NCBI GenBank assembly: GCA_016790515.1
Contig: JAEUOY010000107.1
Span: 1 to 39,949 of the forward strand
Reading direction: 5' to 3'
Length of the DNA stretch: 39,949 nt
Source of the DNA: Burkholderiaceae bacterium
Lineage (GTDB): Bacteria; Pseudomonadota; Gammaproteobacteria; Burkholderiales; Burkholderiaceae_C
In this document: positions 1 through 8,105 of the stretch, piece by piece
Numbering within the stretch: position 1 is the first letter of the stretch
How the letters are laid out: each line of letters begins with the position of its first letter
The notes under the pieces: model-generated
Told to the model about the DNA's origin: nothing
What the model saw: only the letters and a program-made list of their open reading frames with translations
Database searches by the model: none
Position numbers and translations under genes: made by a program

Positions 1-333
1 GGCCGCGACGCCGCCAGAGGCCAGGCCGTCGCCGCCTCGGCGCCGGCGCCGGGCAGCGTGCCGGCGCGGCCGCCGGCCGCGGCGGGCAGCGCGCCGGTGA
101 CCGCGTTCTACGTGCAGGCCGGCGCCTACGCCCGGCCCGACGACGCCGATGCCCAGCGGGCCAAGCTGGCGCTGCTGGGCCTGTCGGCGAAGATCACCGA
201 GCGCGAGCAGGCCGGCCGCACGGTCTACCGGGTCCGCGTGGGCCCGTTCGACAGCCGCGAGCAGGCCGAGGACGCGCAGCTCAAGCTGGCCGCCGGCGGC
301 GTCGAGGCCAATCTGGTGCGGGTCGAGCGTTGA
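1..333 (+). CDS. SPOR-domain protein, C-terminal part (5' end outside window)
   Basis: The reading frame is open from the first base, so the start lies upstream. The visible part is an Ala/Pro-rich linker (about 30 residues) followed by a SPOR domain of about 75 residues. The domain starts at FYVQAGAYARPDDAD and ends with a VRVGPFDSREQAEDA segment and a last beta strand near the stop. SPOR domains bind denuded septal peptidoglycan, so these proteins are usually envelope or division proteins with an N-terminal transmembrane segment; that segment would be outside the window. The neighbour is dsbA, 87 bases downstream on the same strand. In Burkholderiales the usual order is argS, SPOR protein, dsbA, so argS is probably just upstream (inference). 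An internal GTG at 58 is unlikely to be the real start because it would cut the linker. Confidence 0.85.
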   Translation, partial: GRDAARGQAVAASAPAPGSVPARPPAAAGSAPVTAFYVQAGAYARPDDADAQRAKLALLGLSAKITEREQAGRTVYRVRVGPFDSREQAEDAQLKLAAGGVEANLVRVER

Positions 334-420
334 ACCGTCGTTGAACCATTTGTCCGCCAGCGGGCTCCATCGGCGGTGGATCCCGGCGCGGGACTTTCTT
401 CGGAACAAGGGTGTCGTCAG

Positions 421-1053
421 ATGAACCGTCGTGAATTCGGATTGAACGCCAGCCTGCTGGCGCTGTCGGGGCTGGCCGTGCCCGCCTGGGCCCAGGGCGG
501 GCCGGTGGAGGGCAAGGACTTTCTGCGCGTCGCCCAGCCGGTGCCGGTGACCGGCGACAAGATCGAGGTGGTCGAGTTCTTCGGCTACTGGTGCCCGCAC
601 TGCAACGCGTTCGAGCCGGCGCTCGACGCCTGGGTCAAGCGCCTGCCGGCGACGGTGAACTTCCGGCGCGTGCCGGTGGCCTTCAATGCCGCGCAGGAAG
701 CGGCGCAGCGGCTGTACTTCGGCATCGAGGCGCTGGGCCTCGTCGAGACGCTGCACCGCAAGGTGTTCGGCTGGATCCATGTCGAGCGCAAGCGCATCGA
801 CAAGGACGCCGACATCACCGCCTTCGCCCAGGCCAGCGGCACCGACCCGGTCAAGCTGCTCGATGCGTCGAAGAGCTTCTCGGCGGCCACCAAGGTGCGG
901 CAGGCCCGGCAGCTGGTCGAAGGCTTCCGCATCGAGGGCGTGCCGACGCTGGGCATCCAGGGCCGCTGGATGACCTCGCCGTCGATCGCCGGCTCGCAGG
1001 AACGCGCGCTGGCGACGGCCGACGTGCTGATCGCGCAGGCGCGCAAGGGCTGA
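421..1053 (+). CDS. dsbA: Thiol:disulfide interchange protein DsbA
   Basis: This 210-residue periplasmic oxidoreductase introduces disulfide bonds into exported proteins. An N-terminal signal peptide is visible (MNRREFGLNASLLALSGLAV then PAWAQ, cleavage after about residue 25). The thioredoxin fold carries the active-site motif C58-P-H-C61 in FFGYWCPHC, and the cis-proline loop is GVPT (P175). The start was placed at ATG 421 because the signal peptide begins there; a GTG at 376 in the same frame would add 15 residues with no signal-like character. The last codons sit 21 bases from the convergent end of dmpI, so the two share a very short intergenic gap with no clear terminator. The likely DsbB partner is not in the window. 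Confidence 0.95.
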   Translation: MNRREFGLNASLLALSGLAVPAWAQGGPVEGKDFLRVAQPVPVTGDKIEVVEFFGYWCPHCNAFEPALDAWVKRLPATVNFRRVPVAFNAAQEAAQRLYFGIEALGLVETLHRKVFGWIHVERKRIDKDADITAFAQASGTDPVKLLDASKSFSAATKVRQARQLVEGFRIEGVPTLGIQGRWMTSPSIAGSQERALATADVLIAQARKG

Positions 1054-1074
1054 CCCCGGCGCGCCTGCGGCGCC

Positions 1075-1266
1075 TCAGCGCCCGAGGTCCTTCGCGCTGA
1101 CCCCGGCGATGCCCCAGTTCTGCTTGGGCATGTCGTGGATCCAGACGCGGATCGTCTCCTTCGGCGCGCCCACCGCCTCCTGCAGTGCCTGGGTCACCTT
1201 CTCGATCACCGCGCGCTTCTGGTCCTCGCTGCGGCCTTCGAGCATGTAGATCTGTGCGAACGGCAT
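1075..1266 (-). CDS. dmpI: 4-oxalocrotonate tautomerase (2-hydroxymuconate tautomerase)
   Basis: This small protein (63 residues) of the 4-OT family ketonises 2-hydroxymuconate to 2-oxohex-3-enedioate, feeding the decarboxylase encoded just upstream. The start was chosen at 1266 so that the catalytic proline follows Met (MPFAQIYMLEGR); Pro1 is the general base in this family. AGGAG lies 7-11 bases ahead of it. An ATG at 1290 would bury the proline and is rejected. The conserved EGR segment (Arg11 region) is also present. It is the last gene of the dmpDEFGHI block; its start lies 16 bases beyond the end of dmpH. Confidence 0.93.
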   Translation of the reverse strand: MPFAQIYMLEGRSEDQKRAVIEKVTQALQEAVGAPKETIRVWIHDMPKQNWGIAGVSAKDLGR

Positions 1267-1282
1267 TCCGGTTCTCCTGAAA

Positions 1283-2071
1283 TCAGACAAAGCGCAGCGA
1301 GACGCTGCCCAGCCCCTGCAGCCGCAGCGTGACGTTGTCGCCCGCGGCCACCGCCACCGCCTCGGTGACGCCGCCCGACAGGATCAGCGTGCCGGCGGGA
1401 ATCTCCTCGCCGCGCCGGCCCAGGTGGTTGGCCAGCATCGCCACCGCGGCAGCCGGGTGGCCCAGCACCGCGGCGCCGGCGCCGAGCGACACGACCTGGC
1501 CGTTCTTCTCCATCACCACGCCCATCGTGCGCAGGTCGACCCGCTCGGGCGGCAGCGCCTGGCCGCCGATCACGAAACGCGCCGCCGAGGTGTTGTCGGC
1601 GACCACGCTCTTCAGGTCGAACTTGAACTCGCGGTAGCGGCTGTCGATGACCTCGATGCCCGGCAGCACGAAGTCGGTGGCCGCCAGCACCGCGCCGATG
1701 TGGCAGCCCGGGCCCTTCAGCGCGCGCTTGAGCACGAAGGCGATCTCGGGCTCGACCTTGGGGTGGATCAGCTCGGCCGTCTTGACCTCGCCGCCCTCGG
1801 GCACGCAGAAGTCGTCGACCAGGAAGCCGAACACCGGCGAGTCGACCCCCATCTGCTTCATCTTCGCGTGCGAGGTCAGCCCGGCCTTCAGCCCGATCAG
1901 CCGCGAGCCGCGCGCCAGCTTGCGGCGCAGGATCTCGGCCTGGATCGCGTAGGCGTCGTCCCAGTCCATCGTCGGATGGTCGTCGGTGATCTTCAGGGTG
2001 TCGCGGGCCTGCAGTTCGCAGGTCTCCAGGTGCTCGGCGAGGCCGGCGATCGTCTTGGCGTCCAGTGCCAT
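1283..2071 (-). CDS. dmpH: 4-oxalocrotonate decarboxylase
   Basis: This 262-residue protein of the hydratase/decarboxylase (fumarylacetoacetase-like) family converts 2-oxohex-3-enedioate to 2-oxopent-4-enoate and CO2, and normally forms a complex with the DmpE hydratase. Metal-binding glutamates lie in the segment HPKVEPEIAFVLKR and the following FVLPGIEVIDSRYREF. It is a paralogue of the product at 4085-4867. The assignment as decarboxylase rests on position (between dmpG and dmpI) and on its closer likeness to DmpH (GLKAGLTSHAKMKQMGV). A good ribosome site, GAGGAG, precedes ATG 2071. It is separated from dmpG by 11 bases. Confidence 0.92.
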   Translation of the reverse strand: MALDAKTIAGLAEHLETCELQARDTLKITDDHPTMDWDDAYAIQAEILRRKLARGSRLIGLKAGLTSHAKMKQMGVDSPVFGFLVDDFCVPEGGEVKTAELIHPKVEPEIAFVLKRALKGPGCHIGAVLAATDFVLPGIEVIDSRYREFKFDLKSVVADNTSAARFVIGGQALPPERVDLRTMGVVMEKNGQVVSLGAGAAVLGHPAAAVAMLANHLGRRGEEIPAGTLILSGGVTEAVAVAAGDNVTLRLQGLGSVSLRFV

Positions 2072-2082
2072 GGTGGGTCTCC

Positions 2083-3138
2083 TCAGCCTGCCAGCGCGCG
2101 CGCTTGCACGGGGCTCAGCCCACGCGCCCTGGCCATCGTCAGCGCGGTGTCCTCGATCATGTCTTCCTGCCCGCCGACCATGCCGCGCCGGCCCAGCTCG
2201 ACCAGCAGGTCGCGTGCAGGCACGCCGTACTTCTTCTCGGCGCGCTTGGCAAACAGCAGGAACGATCCGTAGACGCCGGCGTAGCCCAGCGTCAGCGCAT
2301 CGCGGTCGATGCGGATCGGAAAGTCCATCATCGGCACGACCCGGTCCTCGGCGACGTCCTGGATCTTCCAGACGTCGACGCCGGTTGTTATGCCCATGCG
2401 GTCGCAGACCGCCACCAGCACTTCCATCGGCGTGTTGCCGGCACCGGCACCCAGCCCGGCGCTGGCGGCGTCGATGCGCGTCGCGCCGGCGGCCACCGCG
2501 GCGATCGAGTTGGCCACCCCCATCGCCAGGTTGTGGTGGCCATGGAAGCCCAGCTCGGTCTCGGGCTTCAGGGCCGCGCGCACCGCGCCGAGCCGCGCGG
2601 TCACGTCGTCGGGCAGCATGTAGCCGGCCGAATCGGTGATGTAGATGCAGTTCGCGCCGTAGCCTTCCATCAGCAGCGCCTGCTTGACCAGCCCGTCGGG
2701 GCTGTTCATGTGCGCCATCATCAGGAAGCCCACCGTGTCCATGCCGAGCTTGCGTGCCGCATGGATGTGCTGCTCGCTCACGTCGGCCTCGGTGCAGTGG
2801 GTGGCGACGCGGATGGTGTGCACGCCCAGGCCATGGGCCATGTGCAGATGGTCGACCGTGCCGATGCCCGGCAGCAGCAGCGCCGAGACCTTGGCCTGCT
2901 TCATCAGCGGGATCACGGCCGAGAGGTATTCCTCGTCGGTGTGTGCCGGGAAGCCGTAGTTGACCGAACTGCCGCCCAGTCCGTCACCGTGCGTCACCTC
3001 GATCAGCGGCACGCCGGCCTCGTCCAGCCCGGTGGCGATGTCCTTCATCTGCGCCAGCGTCATCAGATGGCGCTTGGGGTGCATGCCGTCACGCAGCGTC
3101 ATGTCGTGCAGCGTGACCTTCTTGCCCTGGAGATTCAT
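2083..3138 (-). CDS. dmpG: 4-hydroxy-2-oxovalerate aldolase
   Basis: This 351-residue class II aldolase cleaves 4-hydroxy-2-oxovalerate to pyruvate and acetaldehyde and channels the aldehyde to DmpF. The N-terminal TIM-barrel signature TLRDGMH is at residues 14-20 (R16, metal ligand D17, H20). The second metal-binding pair is in [16 protein letters not shown]. The C-terminal DmpG communication domain ([20 protein letters not shown]) is present. The start at ATG 3138 matches the family start [12 protein letters not shown]; the frame extends 22 codons further, into the end of dmpF, but that is not a plausible start. It lies 13 bases downstream of dmpF. Confidence 0.95.
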   Translation of the reverse strand: MNLQGKKVTLHDMTLRDGMHPKRHLMTLAQMKDIATGLDEAGVPLIEVTHGDGLGGSSVNYGFPAHTDEEYLSAVIPLMKQAKVSALLLPGIGTVDHLHMAHGLGVHTIRVATHCTEADVSEQHIHAARKLGMDTVGFLMMAHMNSPDGLVKQALLMEGYGANCIYITDSAGYMLPDDVTARLGAVRAALKPETELGFHGHHNLAMGVANSIAAVAAGATRIDAASAGLGAGAGNTPMEVLVAVCDRMGITTGVDVWKIQDVAEDRVVPMMDFPIRIDRDALTLGYAGVYGSFLLFAKRAEKKYGVPARDLLVELGRRGMVGGQEDMIEDTALTMARARGLSPVQARALAG

Positions 3139-3151
3139 GGTGTGTGTCCTT

Positions 3152-4069
3152 TCAGGCCGCGACGGGTTCGAGGGTGAGGGTCCCAGCCAGGATCTCCTCG
3201 GCAAACATCTCGGCGGTGCGTGCGGCGGCGGCGGTCATGATGTCGAGGTTGCCGGCGTATTTCGGCAGGTAGTCGCCCAGGCCCTCGACCTCGAGGTAGA
3301 TCGAGACGCGGTGGGTCTCGTTATCGATCACCGGACCGTTGACGAGGCGGTAGCCCGGCACGTACTTCTGTACCTCCAGCAGCATCGCGTGCACCGAGGC
3401 CTCGATCTCGGCAGCCTTGGGCCGCTCCAGCGTCAGGCAGTGAATCGTGTCGCGCATGATCAGTGGCGGCTCGGCCGGGTTGATCACGATGATGGCCTTG
3501 CCCTTGCGCGCGCCGCCGACACGCTCGACGGCGCTGGCGGTGGTGCGGGTGAACTCGTCGATGTTCTTGCGCGTGCCCGGTCCGACCGAGCGGCTGGACA
3601 CGGTGGCGACGATCTCGCCATAGGCCACCGGCTGCACCCGCGACACCGCGGCGACCATCGGAATCGTCGCCTGGCCGCCGCAGGTGACCATGTTGACGTT
3701 CATCTCGCGCCGGCCGACATGCTCCTTCAGGTTGACCGGCGGCACGCAGAACGGACCGATCGCCGCCGGCGTCAGGTCGATCATCATCACGCCCAGCGCG
3801 TTGAGCTTGGCGCTGTTCTCGGCATGCACGTAGGCGCTGGTCGCGTCGAAGGCGATCTGCACGCCGTCGGCCAGCACATGCGGCAGCAGGCCATCGACAC
3901 CGTCGGCGGTGGTCTTGATGCCCATCTCGCGGGCGCGTTTCAGCCCGTCGGAGATGGGGTCGATGCCGACCATCCACACCGGCTCGAGCACCGGGCTGCG
4001 CTGCAGCTTGGCCAGCAGGTCGGTGCCGATGTTGCCGGGCCCGATCAGGGCGCACTTGATCTTCTTCAT
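3152..4069 (-). CDS. dmpF: Acetaldehyde dehydrogenase (acylating)
   Basis: This 305-residue enzyme oxidises acetaldehyde with NAD+ and CoA to acetyl-CoA, the last step of the meta pathway, inside the DmpFG complex. The N-terminal Rossmann motif is GPGNIG (residues 10-15). The catalytic cysteine is C130 in [14 protein letters not shown]-terminal dimerisation/DmpG-contact region follows. The length matches the family (about 305-315). It starts 15 bases downstream of dmpE and ends 13 bases before dmpG, so it is cotranscribed. Confidence 0.96.
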   Translation of the reverse strand: MKKIKCALIGPGNIGTDLLAKLQRSPVLEPVWMVGIDPISDGLKRAREMGIKTTADGVDGLLPHVLADGVQIAFDATSAYVHAENSAKLNALGVMMIDLTPAAIGPFCVPPVNLKEHVGRREMNVNMVTCGGQATIPMVAAVSRVQPVAYGEIVATVSSRSVGPGTRKNIDEFTRTTASAVERVGGARKGKAIIVINPAEPPLIMRDTIHCLTLERPKAAEIEASVHAMLLEVQKYVPGYRLVNGPVIDNETHRVSIYLEVEGLGDYLPKYAGNLDIMTAAAARTAEMFAEEILAGTLTLEPVAA

Positions 4070-4084
4070 TCGAACACTCCAGGT

Positions 4085-4867
4085 TCAGACGAATCTCACC
4101 GAGCAGCCGCCGATGCCGCCGATCGACACGCGCAGGCTGTCGCCGGCCTTGACCGGCACCATGATCGCGAGCGATCCCGACAGCACGACCTCGCCGGCCT
4201 TCAGGGGGATGCCCAGCCGGCCCAGCGTGTTGGCCAGCCAGGCCACGGCGTTGGCCGGCGCGCCCAGCGCGGCCGCGCCGGCGCCGGTGGCGACGATCTC
4301 GCCGTTCTTCTCCAGCACCATGCCGCAGGTCGTCAGGTCGAGCCCGCGCGGGTCGACCAGCCGGTCGCCGAGCACGAAGACGCCGCAGCTGGCGTTGTCG
4401 GCGACGGTGTCCTGGATCTTGATCTTCCAGTCCTTGATGCGCGAATCGACGATCTCGAAGCAGGCCATCACGCCTTCGGTGGCGGCCAGCACGTCGGCGG
4501 CGCTGATGCCGGGGCCGATCAGATCCTTCTTCAGCACGAAGGCGATCTCGCCCTCGGCCTTGGGCTGGATCAGCGTGGCCGCGGGGATGGCCTCGCCCTC
4601 GTTGTAGACCATGCCGTCGGTCAGCAGGCCGAAGTCGGGCTGGTAGACACCCAGCATGTCCATCACCGCCTTGCTGGTGACGCCGATCTTCTTGCCGATG
4701 ATGCGCTCGCCGGCGTCGACGCGGCGCGCGTTCAGGCGCTGCTGGATCGCGTAGGCATCGGCGATCGTGATGTCCGGGTGGCGGTTCGTCAGCGGCTCGA
4801 CGACGCGGCAGCCCTCGAGCGCGTCGTAGAGCTCGTCGCCCAGCGTGTTGATCAGTTCAGGGGTCAT
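4085..4867 (-). CDS. dmpE: 2-oxopent-4-enoate (2-hydroxypenta-2,4-dienoate) hydratase
   Basis: This 260-residue hydratase adds water to 2-oxopent-4-enoate to give 4-hydroxy-2-oxovalerate. It belongs to the same fold family as DmpH. Acidic metal ligands lie in QPKAEGEIAFVLKKDL and FEIVDSRIKDWKIK. The DAYAIQQRLNARRV helix and the GKKIGVTSK segment are typical of the hydratase branch. The start at ATG 4867 gives a normal N-terminus (MTPELINTLGDELYDALEG); the frame stays open to 5005, overlapping dmpD, but this is not coding-like. It lies 19 bases downstream of dmpD and is followed by dmpF, as in dmp and aph type operons. Confidence 0.93.
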   Translation of the reverse strand: MTPELINTLGDELYDALEGCRVVEPLTNRHPDITIADAYAIQQRLNARRVDAGERIIGKKIGVTSKAVMDMLGVYQPDFGLLTDGMVYNEGEAIPAATLIQPKAEGEIAFVLKKDLIGPGISAADVLAATEGVMACFEIVDSRIKDWKIKIQDTVADNASCGVFVLGDRLVDPRGLDLTTCGMVLEKNGEIVATGAGAAALGAPANAVAWLANTLGRLGIPLKAGEVVLSGSLAIMVPVKAGDSLRVSIGGIGGCSVRFV

Positions 4868-4886
4868 GCTCACCTCGACAGGAAGC

Positions 4887-5765
4887 TCAGCGGGGAAGGG
4901 GAGTCGGCTCGTCGGCCCCGGCCTCGGCCAGGAAGTTGCCGACCAGCTGCGCGAAGCGCGCGGCATGCTCGATCTGCGTCCAGTGGCCGCACTGGCCGTA
5001 GACATGCAGCTGCGAGCGCGGGATCAGCTCGGCCAGCTTCAGCGAGTTGGCCAGCGGGATCACCTGGTCTTCGCGGCCGTGCACGACCAGCGTCTGCTGC
5101 GGCAGCGCGCGGATGGCCGCCTCGGGGCTGACCATCGCGTCGACCCAACGCTGGCGCGGGGCCGGGAACATCGCCGCGAAGGATTCCTGGAAGCCGGGCC
5201 GGATGCTGGCCTCGTAGCGCAGCTGCGCCAGCTCGTCGCTGACCAGCTTGCGGTCGAACGCGAAGATGTCGAGCAGCTTGCGCATCGCCTCGAACGAGGG
5301 CTCGTAGCCCCACACCGCGTCCAGCCCCGGCGTGATCGTGAACGGCACACCGACCGAGCCCATCAGCACCAGCCGCCGCACGCGCTGCGGCGCGCGGATC
5401 GCCAGCGCCAGCGACAGCGCGCCGCCGAAGCTGTTGCCCACCACGTCGACCTGCGGCAGGTCCAGCGCATCGATCAGGTCGAGCGCCTGTTGTACCCAGG
5501 TGTCCATCCGGTAGGCGATGCCGGACGGCCGGTCGGTGTAGCCGAAGCCGACCATGTCGGGCGCGATCACGCGCATATGCTGCGCCAGCACCGGCATCAC
5601 CAGCCGCCAGTTGGCCCAGGCGCTGACGCCCGGCCCCGAGCCGTGCACGAACAGCACCGGCCGGCCGCTGCCGAGGTCGTGCACGTTGGACTCGAAGGCG
5701 CCGGTGCGGACCCGGCGGCCCAGTTCGGGATTCGCGGGAGTGGCTGGCGTGATGGTCTCGCTCAT
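4887..5765 (-). CDS. dmpD: 2-hydroxymuconate semialdehyde hydrolase
   Basis: This 292-residue alpha/beta hydrolase attacks the ring-cleavage product directly. It is the hydrolytic branch that bypasses DmpC, DmpI and DmpH and is needed for ketone-type intermediates from methylcatechols. The oxyanion region is HGSGPGVSAWANW (from residue 41). The nucleophile elbow is GNSFGG with S112. The acid is D233 (HGREDQV) and the base H261 (GQCGHW). The start at ATG 5765 gives the family-like N-terminus; the frame is open to 5903, but that would cover the divergent promoter. It is the first gene of the downstream block, divergent from the LysR gene, with a candidate promoter at 5800-5829. Confidence 0.93.
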   Translation of the reverse strand: MSETITPATPANPELGRRVRTGAFESNVHDLGSGRPVLFVHGSGPGVSAWANWRLVMPVLAQHMRVIAPDMVGFGYTDRPSGIAYRMDTWVQQALDLIDALDLPQVDVVGNSFGGALSLALAIRAPQRVRRLVLMGSVGVPFTITPGLDAVWGYEPSFEAMRKLLDIFAFDRKLVSDELAQLRYEASIRPGFQESFAAMFPAPRQRWVDAMVSPEAAIRALPQQTLVVHGREDQVIPLANSLKLAELIPRSQLHVYGQCGHWTQIEHAARFAQLVGNFLAEAGADEPTPLPR

Positions 5766-5799
5766 CGGGCGCGGGCTCGGGTTCGTTGGCACGGGCGTG

Positions 5800-5829
5800 A
5801 CGATAGGGACCCAGCCCCATACTGTCCAA
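5800..5829 (-). promoter_or_regulatory. Candidate sigma-70 promoter of dmpDEFGHI
   Basis: On the - strand TTGGAC (5829-5824) and TATCGT (5805-5800) are separated by 18 bases. The -10 matches consensus at 4 of 6 positions and the -35 keeps TTG. A start of transcription near 5793 would give a leader of about 28 bases before the dmpD ATG. The T-N11-A box at 5850-5864 would be centred near -64, the usual activator position for LysR-type regulators. The weak hexamers fit a promoter that needs activation. This is inferred from sequence only. Confidence 0.45.
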
Positions 5830-5849
5830 TACCGAATCTTCCCGCCCTG

Positions 5850-5864
5850 ATACCTTGCCGGTAT
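5850..5864. promoter_or_regulatory. LysR-type operator (T-N11-A palindrome)
   Basis: ATACC-TTGCC-GGTAT is a perfect 5-base inverted repeat around a 5-base spacer and fits the T-N11-A rule for LysR-family operators. It lies between divergent dmpD and the LysR gene, 28 bases before the LysR ATG. It can therefore serve both activation of dmpD and autorepression. A further ATACC half site is at 5829-5833, 21 bases away, overlapping the proposed -35. Confidence 0.6.
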
Positions 5865-5892
5865 GCTGTGAAGCTCAGTGCCGGAGCCTGCG

Positions 5893-6798
5893 ATGGACCT
5901 CAAGCAGATGCGCTACTTCCTTGCGGTGGCCGAGGAACGCCACATCGGCCGCGCCGCCGAGCGGCTGCACATGGCCCAGCCGCCGCTGACGCGGCAGATC
6001 CGCGCGCTGGAAGCTCAACTGGGCACGACGCTGTTCCTGCGCACGCCCAAGGGCGTGGAGCTGACCGAGGCCGGCGCAACGCTGCTGGCCGAGGTGCCCA
6101 ACCTGCTGGCGCTGGCGCAGCGCGCGCAGGAGCGCACCCGCGCCGCCGGCCAGGGGGTGATCGGCCGGCTCGACGTCGGGCTGTTCGGCTCGGGCGTGCT
6201 CGACGTGATCCCGCGGCTGCTGGCGCGCTTCCATGCCCAGCGGCCCGAGGTGAAGATCGTGCTGCATTCGATGACCAAGGCCGAGCAGCTGGAGGCGCTG
6301 CGCGAGCGCCGCCTGAGCGTCGGCTTCAACCGGCTCGTGCCGCCTTCACCCGACCTGGTGGTCGAGACGCTGCTGCGCGAGCGGATGATGGTCGCGCTGC
6401 CCGAGACCCATGCGCTGTGCGCGCAGGCCGCGGTGCGCGTTCCCGACCTGGCCGACGTGCCGCTGATCCTGTACCCCAACCTGCCGCTGCCCGGTCTGGC
6501 GCAGCAGGTGATGCAGGCCTTCGCCGCCGAGGGCACGCCGCTGCGGGTGGAGCAGGAGGTCGAGGACGTGCTGACCGCCATCGCGCTGGTCGCCGGCGGC
6601 TTCGGCGCCTGCATCACCACCGCGTCGGGCACCAGCCTGCGGCTGCCCGGCGTGGCCTACCGGCCGCTGGACTGCGTGCACCTGAAGGACATCGAGCTGA
6701 GCTGCATCCACCGCCGCGGCGATCCGTCGCCGGTGCTGGCGGCGTTCCTGGGCGTGGTGCGGGCGCAAGCCGGAGACGGCGGTGGGCCCGGCGCCTGA
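5893..6798 (+). CDS. LysR-family regulator of the dmpDEFGHI block
   Basis: This 301-residue LysR-type regulator has an N-terminal winged helix (residues about 1-60: MDLKQMRYFLAVAEERHIG, then RAAERLHMAQPPLTRQIRALE) and a periplasmic-binding-protein-like effector domain from about residue 90. The start at ATG 5893 gives the canonical N-terminus; GTG 5878 would add five residues. Its position, divergent from dmpD with a palindromic T-N11-A box between, indicates control of the lower meta-pathway block. It resembles in layout AphT of Comamonas testosteroni, a LysR regulator beside the lower aph genes; orthology is not shown here. The inducer is unknown and may be a pathway intermediate. Confidence 0.88.
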   Translation: MDLKQMRYFLAVAEERHIGRAAERLHMAQPPLTRQIRALEAQLGTTLFLRTPKGVELTEAGATLLAEVPNLLALAQRAQERTRAAGQGVIGRLDVGLFGSGVLDVIPRLLARFHAQRPEVKIVLHSMTKAEQLEALRERRLSVGFNRLVPPSPDLVVETLLRERMMVALPETHALCAQAAVRVPDLADVPLILYPNLPLPGLAQQVMQAFAAEGTPLRVEQEVEDVLTAIALVAGGFGACITTASGTSLRLPGVAYRPLDCVHLKDIELSCIHRRGDPSPVLAAFLGVVRAQAGDGGGPGA

Positions 6799-6894
6799 GC
6801 CCGCGCGGCCTCTACGATCGCGCCTCCGCTCCAGCGGCTCGACCCACCACACGGTGATCGCCCCTTCGGACCCTGATCGACCCGGGAGCCTCCC

Positions 6895-8052
6895 ATGCCC
6901 AAGCGCCGAGACGCCAGCAACCCGACAGCACTGTTCATCGGAGCGGGCAGTTCCGCCGCGTTCGGCTGTCCCGTCACGAGCGAGCTCTTTCCCGACATCC
7001 GCGAGCGCCTGACGACGCGGACGCTGTTCAGCCTGGCCTCGAACCCCAAGCGCGAACGGGCGAAGATGCTGCGCCTGCAGGGCTACCTCGAGAAGCTTCT
7101 GCCCGCGGTCTTCGCCAAGGACGTCGAATTGCCGTGGATCACCGAGATCCTGTCGCTGCTCGACCAGTTCATCGAGACGCGGCAGATCGCCTCGCCGATG
7201 TTCATGATGGACGAGATGCGCGATTTCCGGACCCTGCTCGAGGAAGCGATCCTGGAGGTCATCGTCGGAAACCGGCCGAATTCGCGCGACATCCCCGCCC
7301 TGGATCGCCTGACCGACTGGATCCTCTGCGCTCCGCTGACCCAGGGGGCGCCGATGACGATCATCTCGACCAACTACGACATCCTCGTCGAGTCGCTGCT
7401 GTTCGAGAAGATCATCCTGCAGGCCTGGCTGGCAGCGAAGGACCCTGGCCGTGAATACAGCCAGCTCGACTTCGGGTTCGCCTGGCGGGAACACGCCGCG
7501 GGAAGGTATCTCCCCGCGATCCACCGCCCGCCTGACGACCCCTGGGTGCGCCTGCTCAAGTTGCACGGTTCGCTGAACTGGCTGAGGTGCCCGCTCTGCG
7601 GCTTCACCTACGTGAACACGACGGGCACGGTCCATCGCGAGGCGTTCCGCGAAGACAAGATCGACAGCAACAACACCTGCCTCTGCGGGCACGGGCCGGT
7701 CGGCGCGGTGATCGTGGCGCCGTCCGTCGTGCGCCGGATCGAGGACCCCAACCTGCTGACGATCTGGAACAGCGCGCAGGAATCGCTGCGGCGGGCCAGC
7801 GAGTGGATCTTCGCGGGCTACTCGCTGCCTTCGGAGGACATCGCCATCCGCGCCATTCTCGTCCGCGCCTATCACGCGCGAGGCAAGGGCGGCAAGCCGC
7901 CGAAGGTGCGCGTCGTGCAGCGTGAGCCGGACGCCGCGATGGCGGGCCGCTACCGACTGCTCTTCCCGCAATGCAGCTTCGAATACGGCGGCTTCGAGCG
8001 GTTCATCGCCGACCTGCCCGATCCCCCGCGCCACTACCCCGCGCAATCCTGA
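6895..8052 (+). CDS. SIR2-like domain protein (putative NAD-dependent enzyme, possible defence protein)
   Basis: This 385-residue protein has the hallmarks of the SIR2-like (SIR2_2) family: an N-terminal glycine loop ALFIGAGSSAAFGCPVTSEL (about residues 12-31), ISTNYD near 157, KLHGSLNW near 221 and WIFAGYSLPSEDIAIRAIL near 304. A small zinc ribbon is likely from CPLC near 232 and CLC near 261-263. Such proteins include NAD-degrading effectors of antiphage systems as well as many uncharacterised members; no partner gene such as HerA, Argonaute or a STING/TIR sensor is adjacent. GGGAG precedes ATG 6895. It sits alone between the LysR gene and a convergent beta-propeller gene and interrupts the catabolic cluster, which suggests a later insertion. 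Function beyond the fold is not known. Confidence 0.75.
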   Translation: MPKRRDASNPTALFIGAGSSAAFGCPVTSELFPDIRERLTTRTLFSLASNPKRERAKMLRLQGYLEKLLPAVFAKDVELPWITEILSLLDQFIETRQIASPMFMMDEMRDFRTLLEEAILEVIVGNRPNSRDIPALDRLTDWILCAPLTQGAPMTIISTNYDILVESLLFEKIILQAWLAAKDPGREYSQLDFGFAWREHAAGRYLPAIHRPPDDPWVRLLKLHGSLNWLRCPLCGFTYVNTTGTVHREAFREDKIDSNNTCLCGHGPVGAVIVAPSVVRRIEDPNLLTIWNSAQESLRRASEWIFAGYSLPSEDIAIRAILVRAYHARGKGGKPPKVRVVQREPDAAMAGRYRLLFPQCSFEYGGFERFIADLPDPPRHYPAQS

Positions 8053-8105
8053 GGCTGGCCATCGTGGCCTTCGGCGCGCGCCCCTGCACCTTGCCTGCGG
8101 ATACC

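Noticed and set aside
1054-1074. Hairpin between convergent dsbA and dmpI
   Set aside because: GGCGC-rich arms without a T tract on either strand; not distinguishable from background.
2960-5131. Long open frame on the + strand (723 codons) opposite dmpF and dmpE
   Set aside because: It is antisense to well-supported genes, its translation is rich in His, Asp, Arg and Gly with no domain, and such frames arise from the high-GC third positions of the opposite strand.
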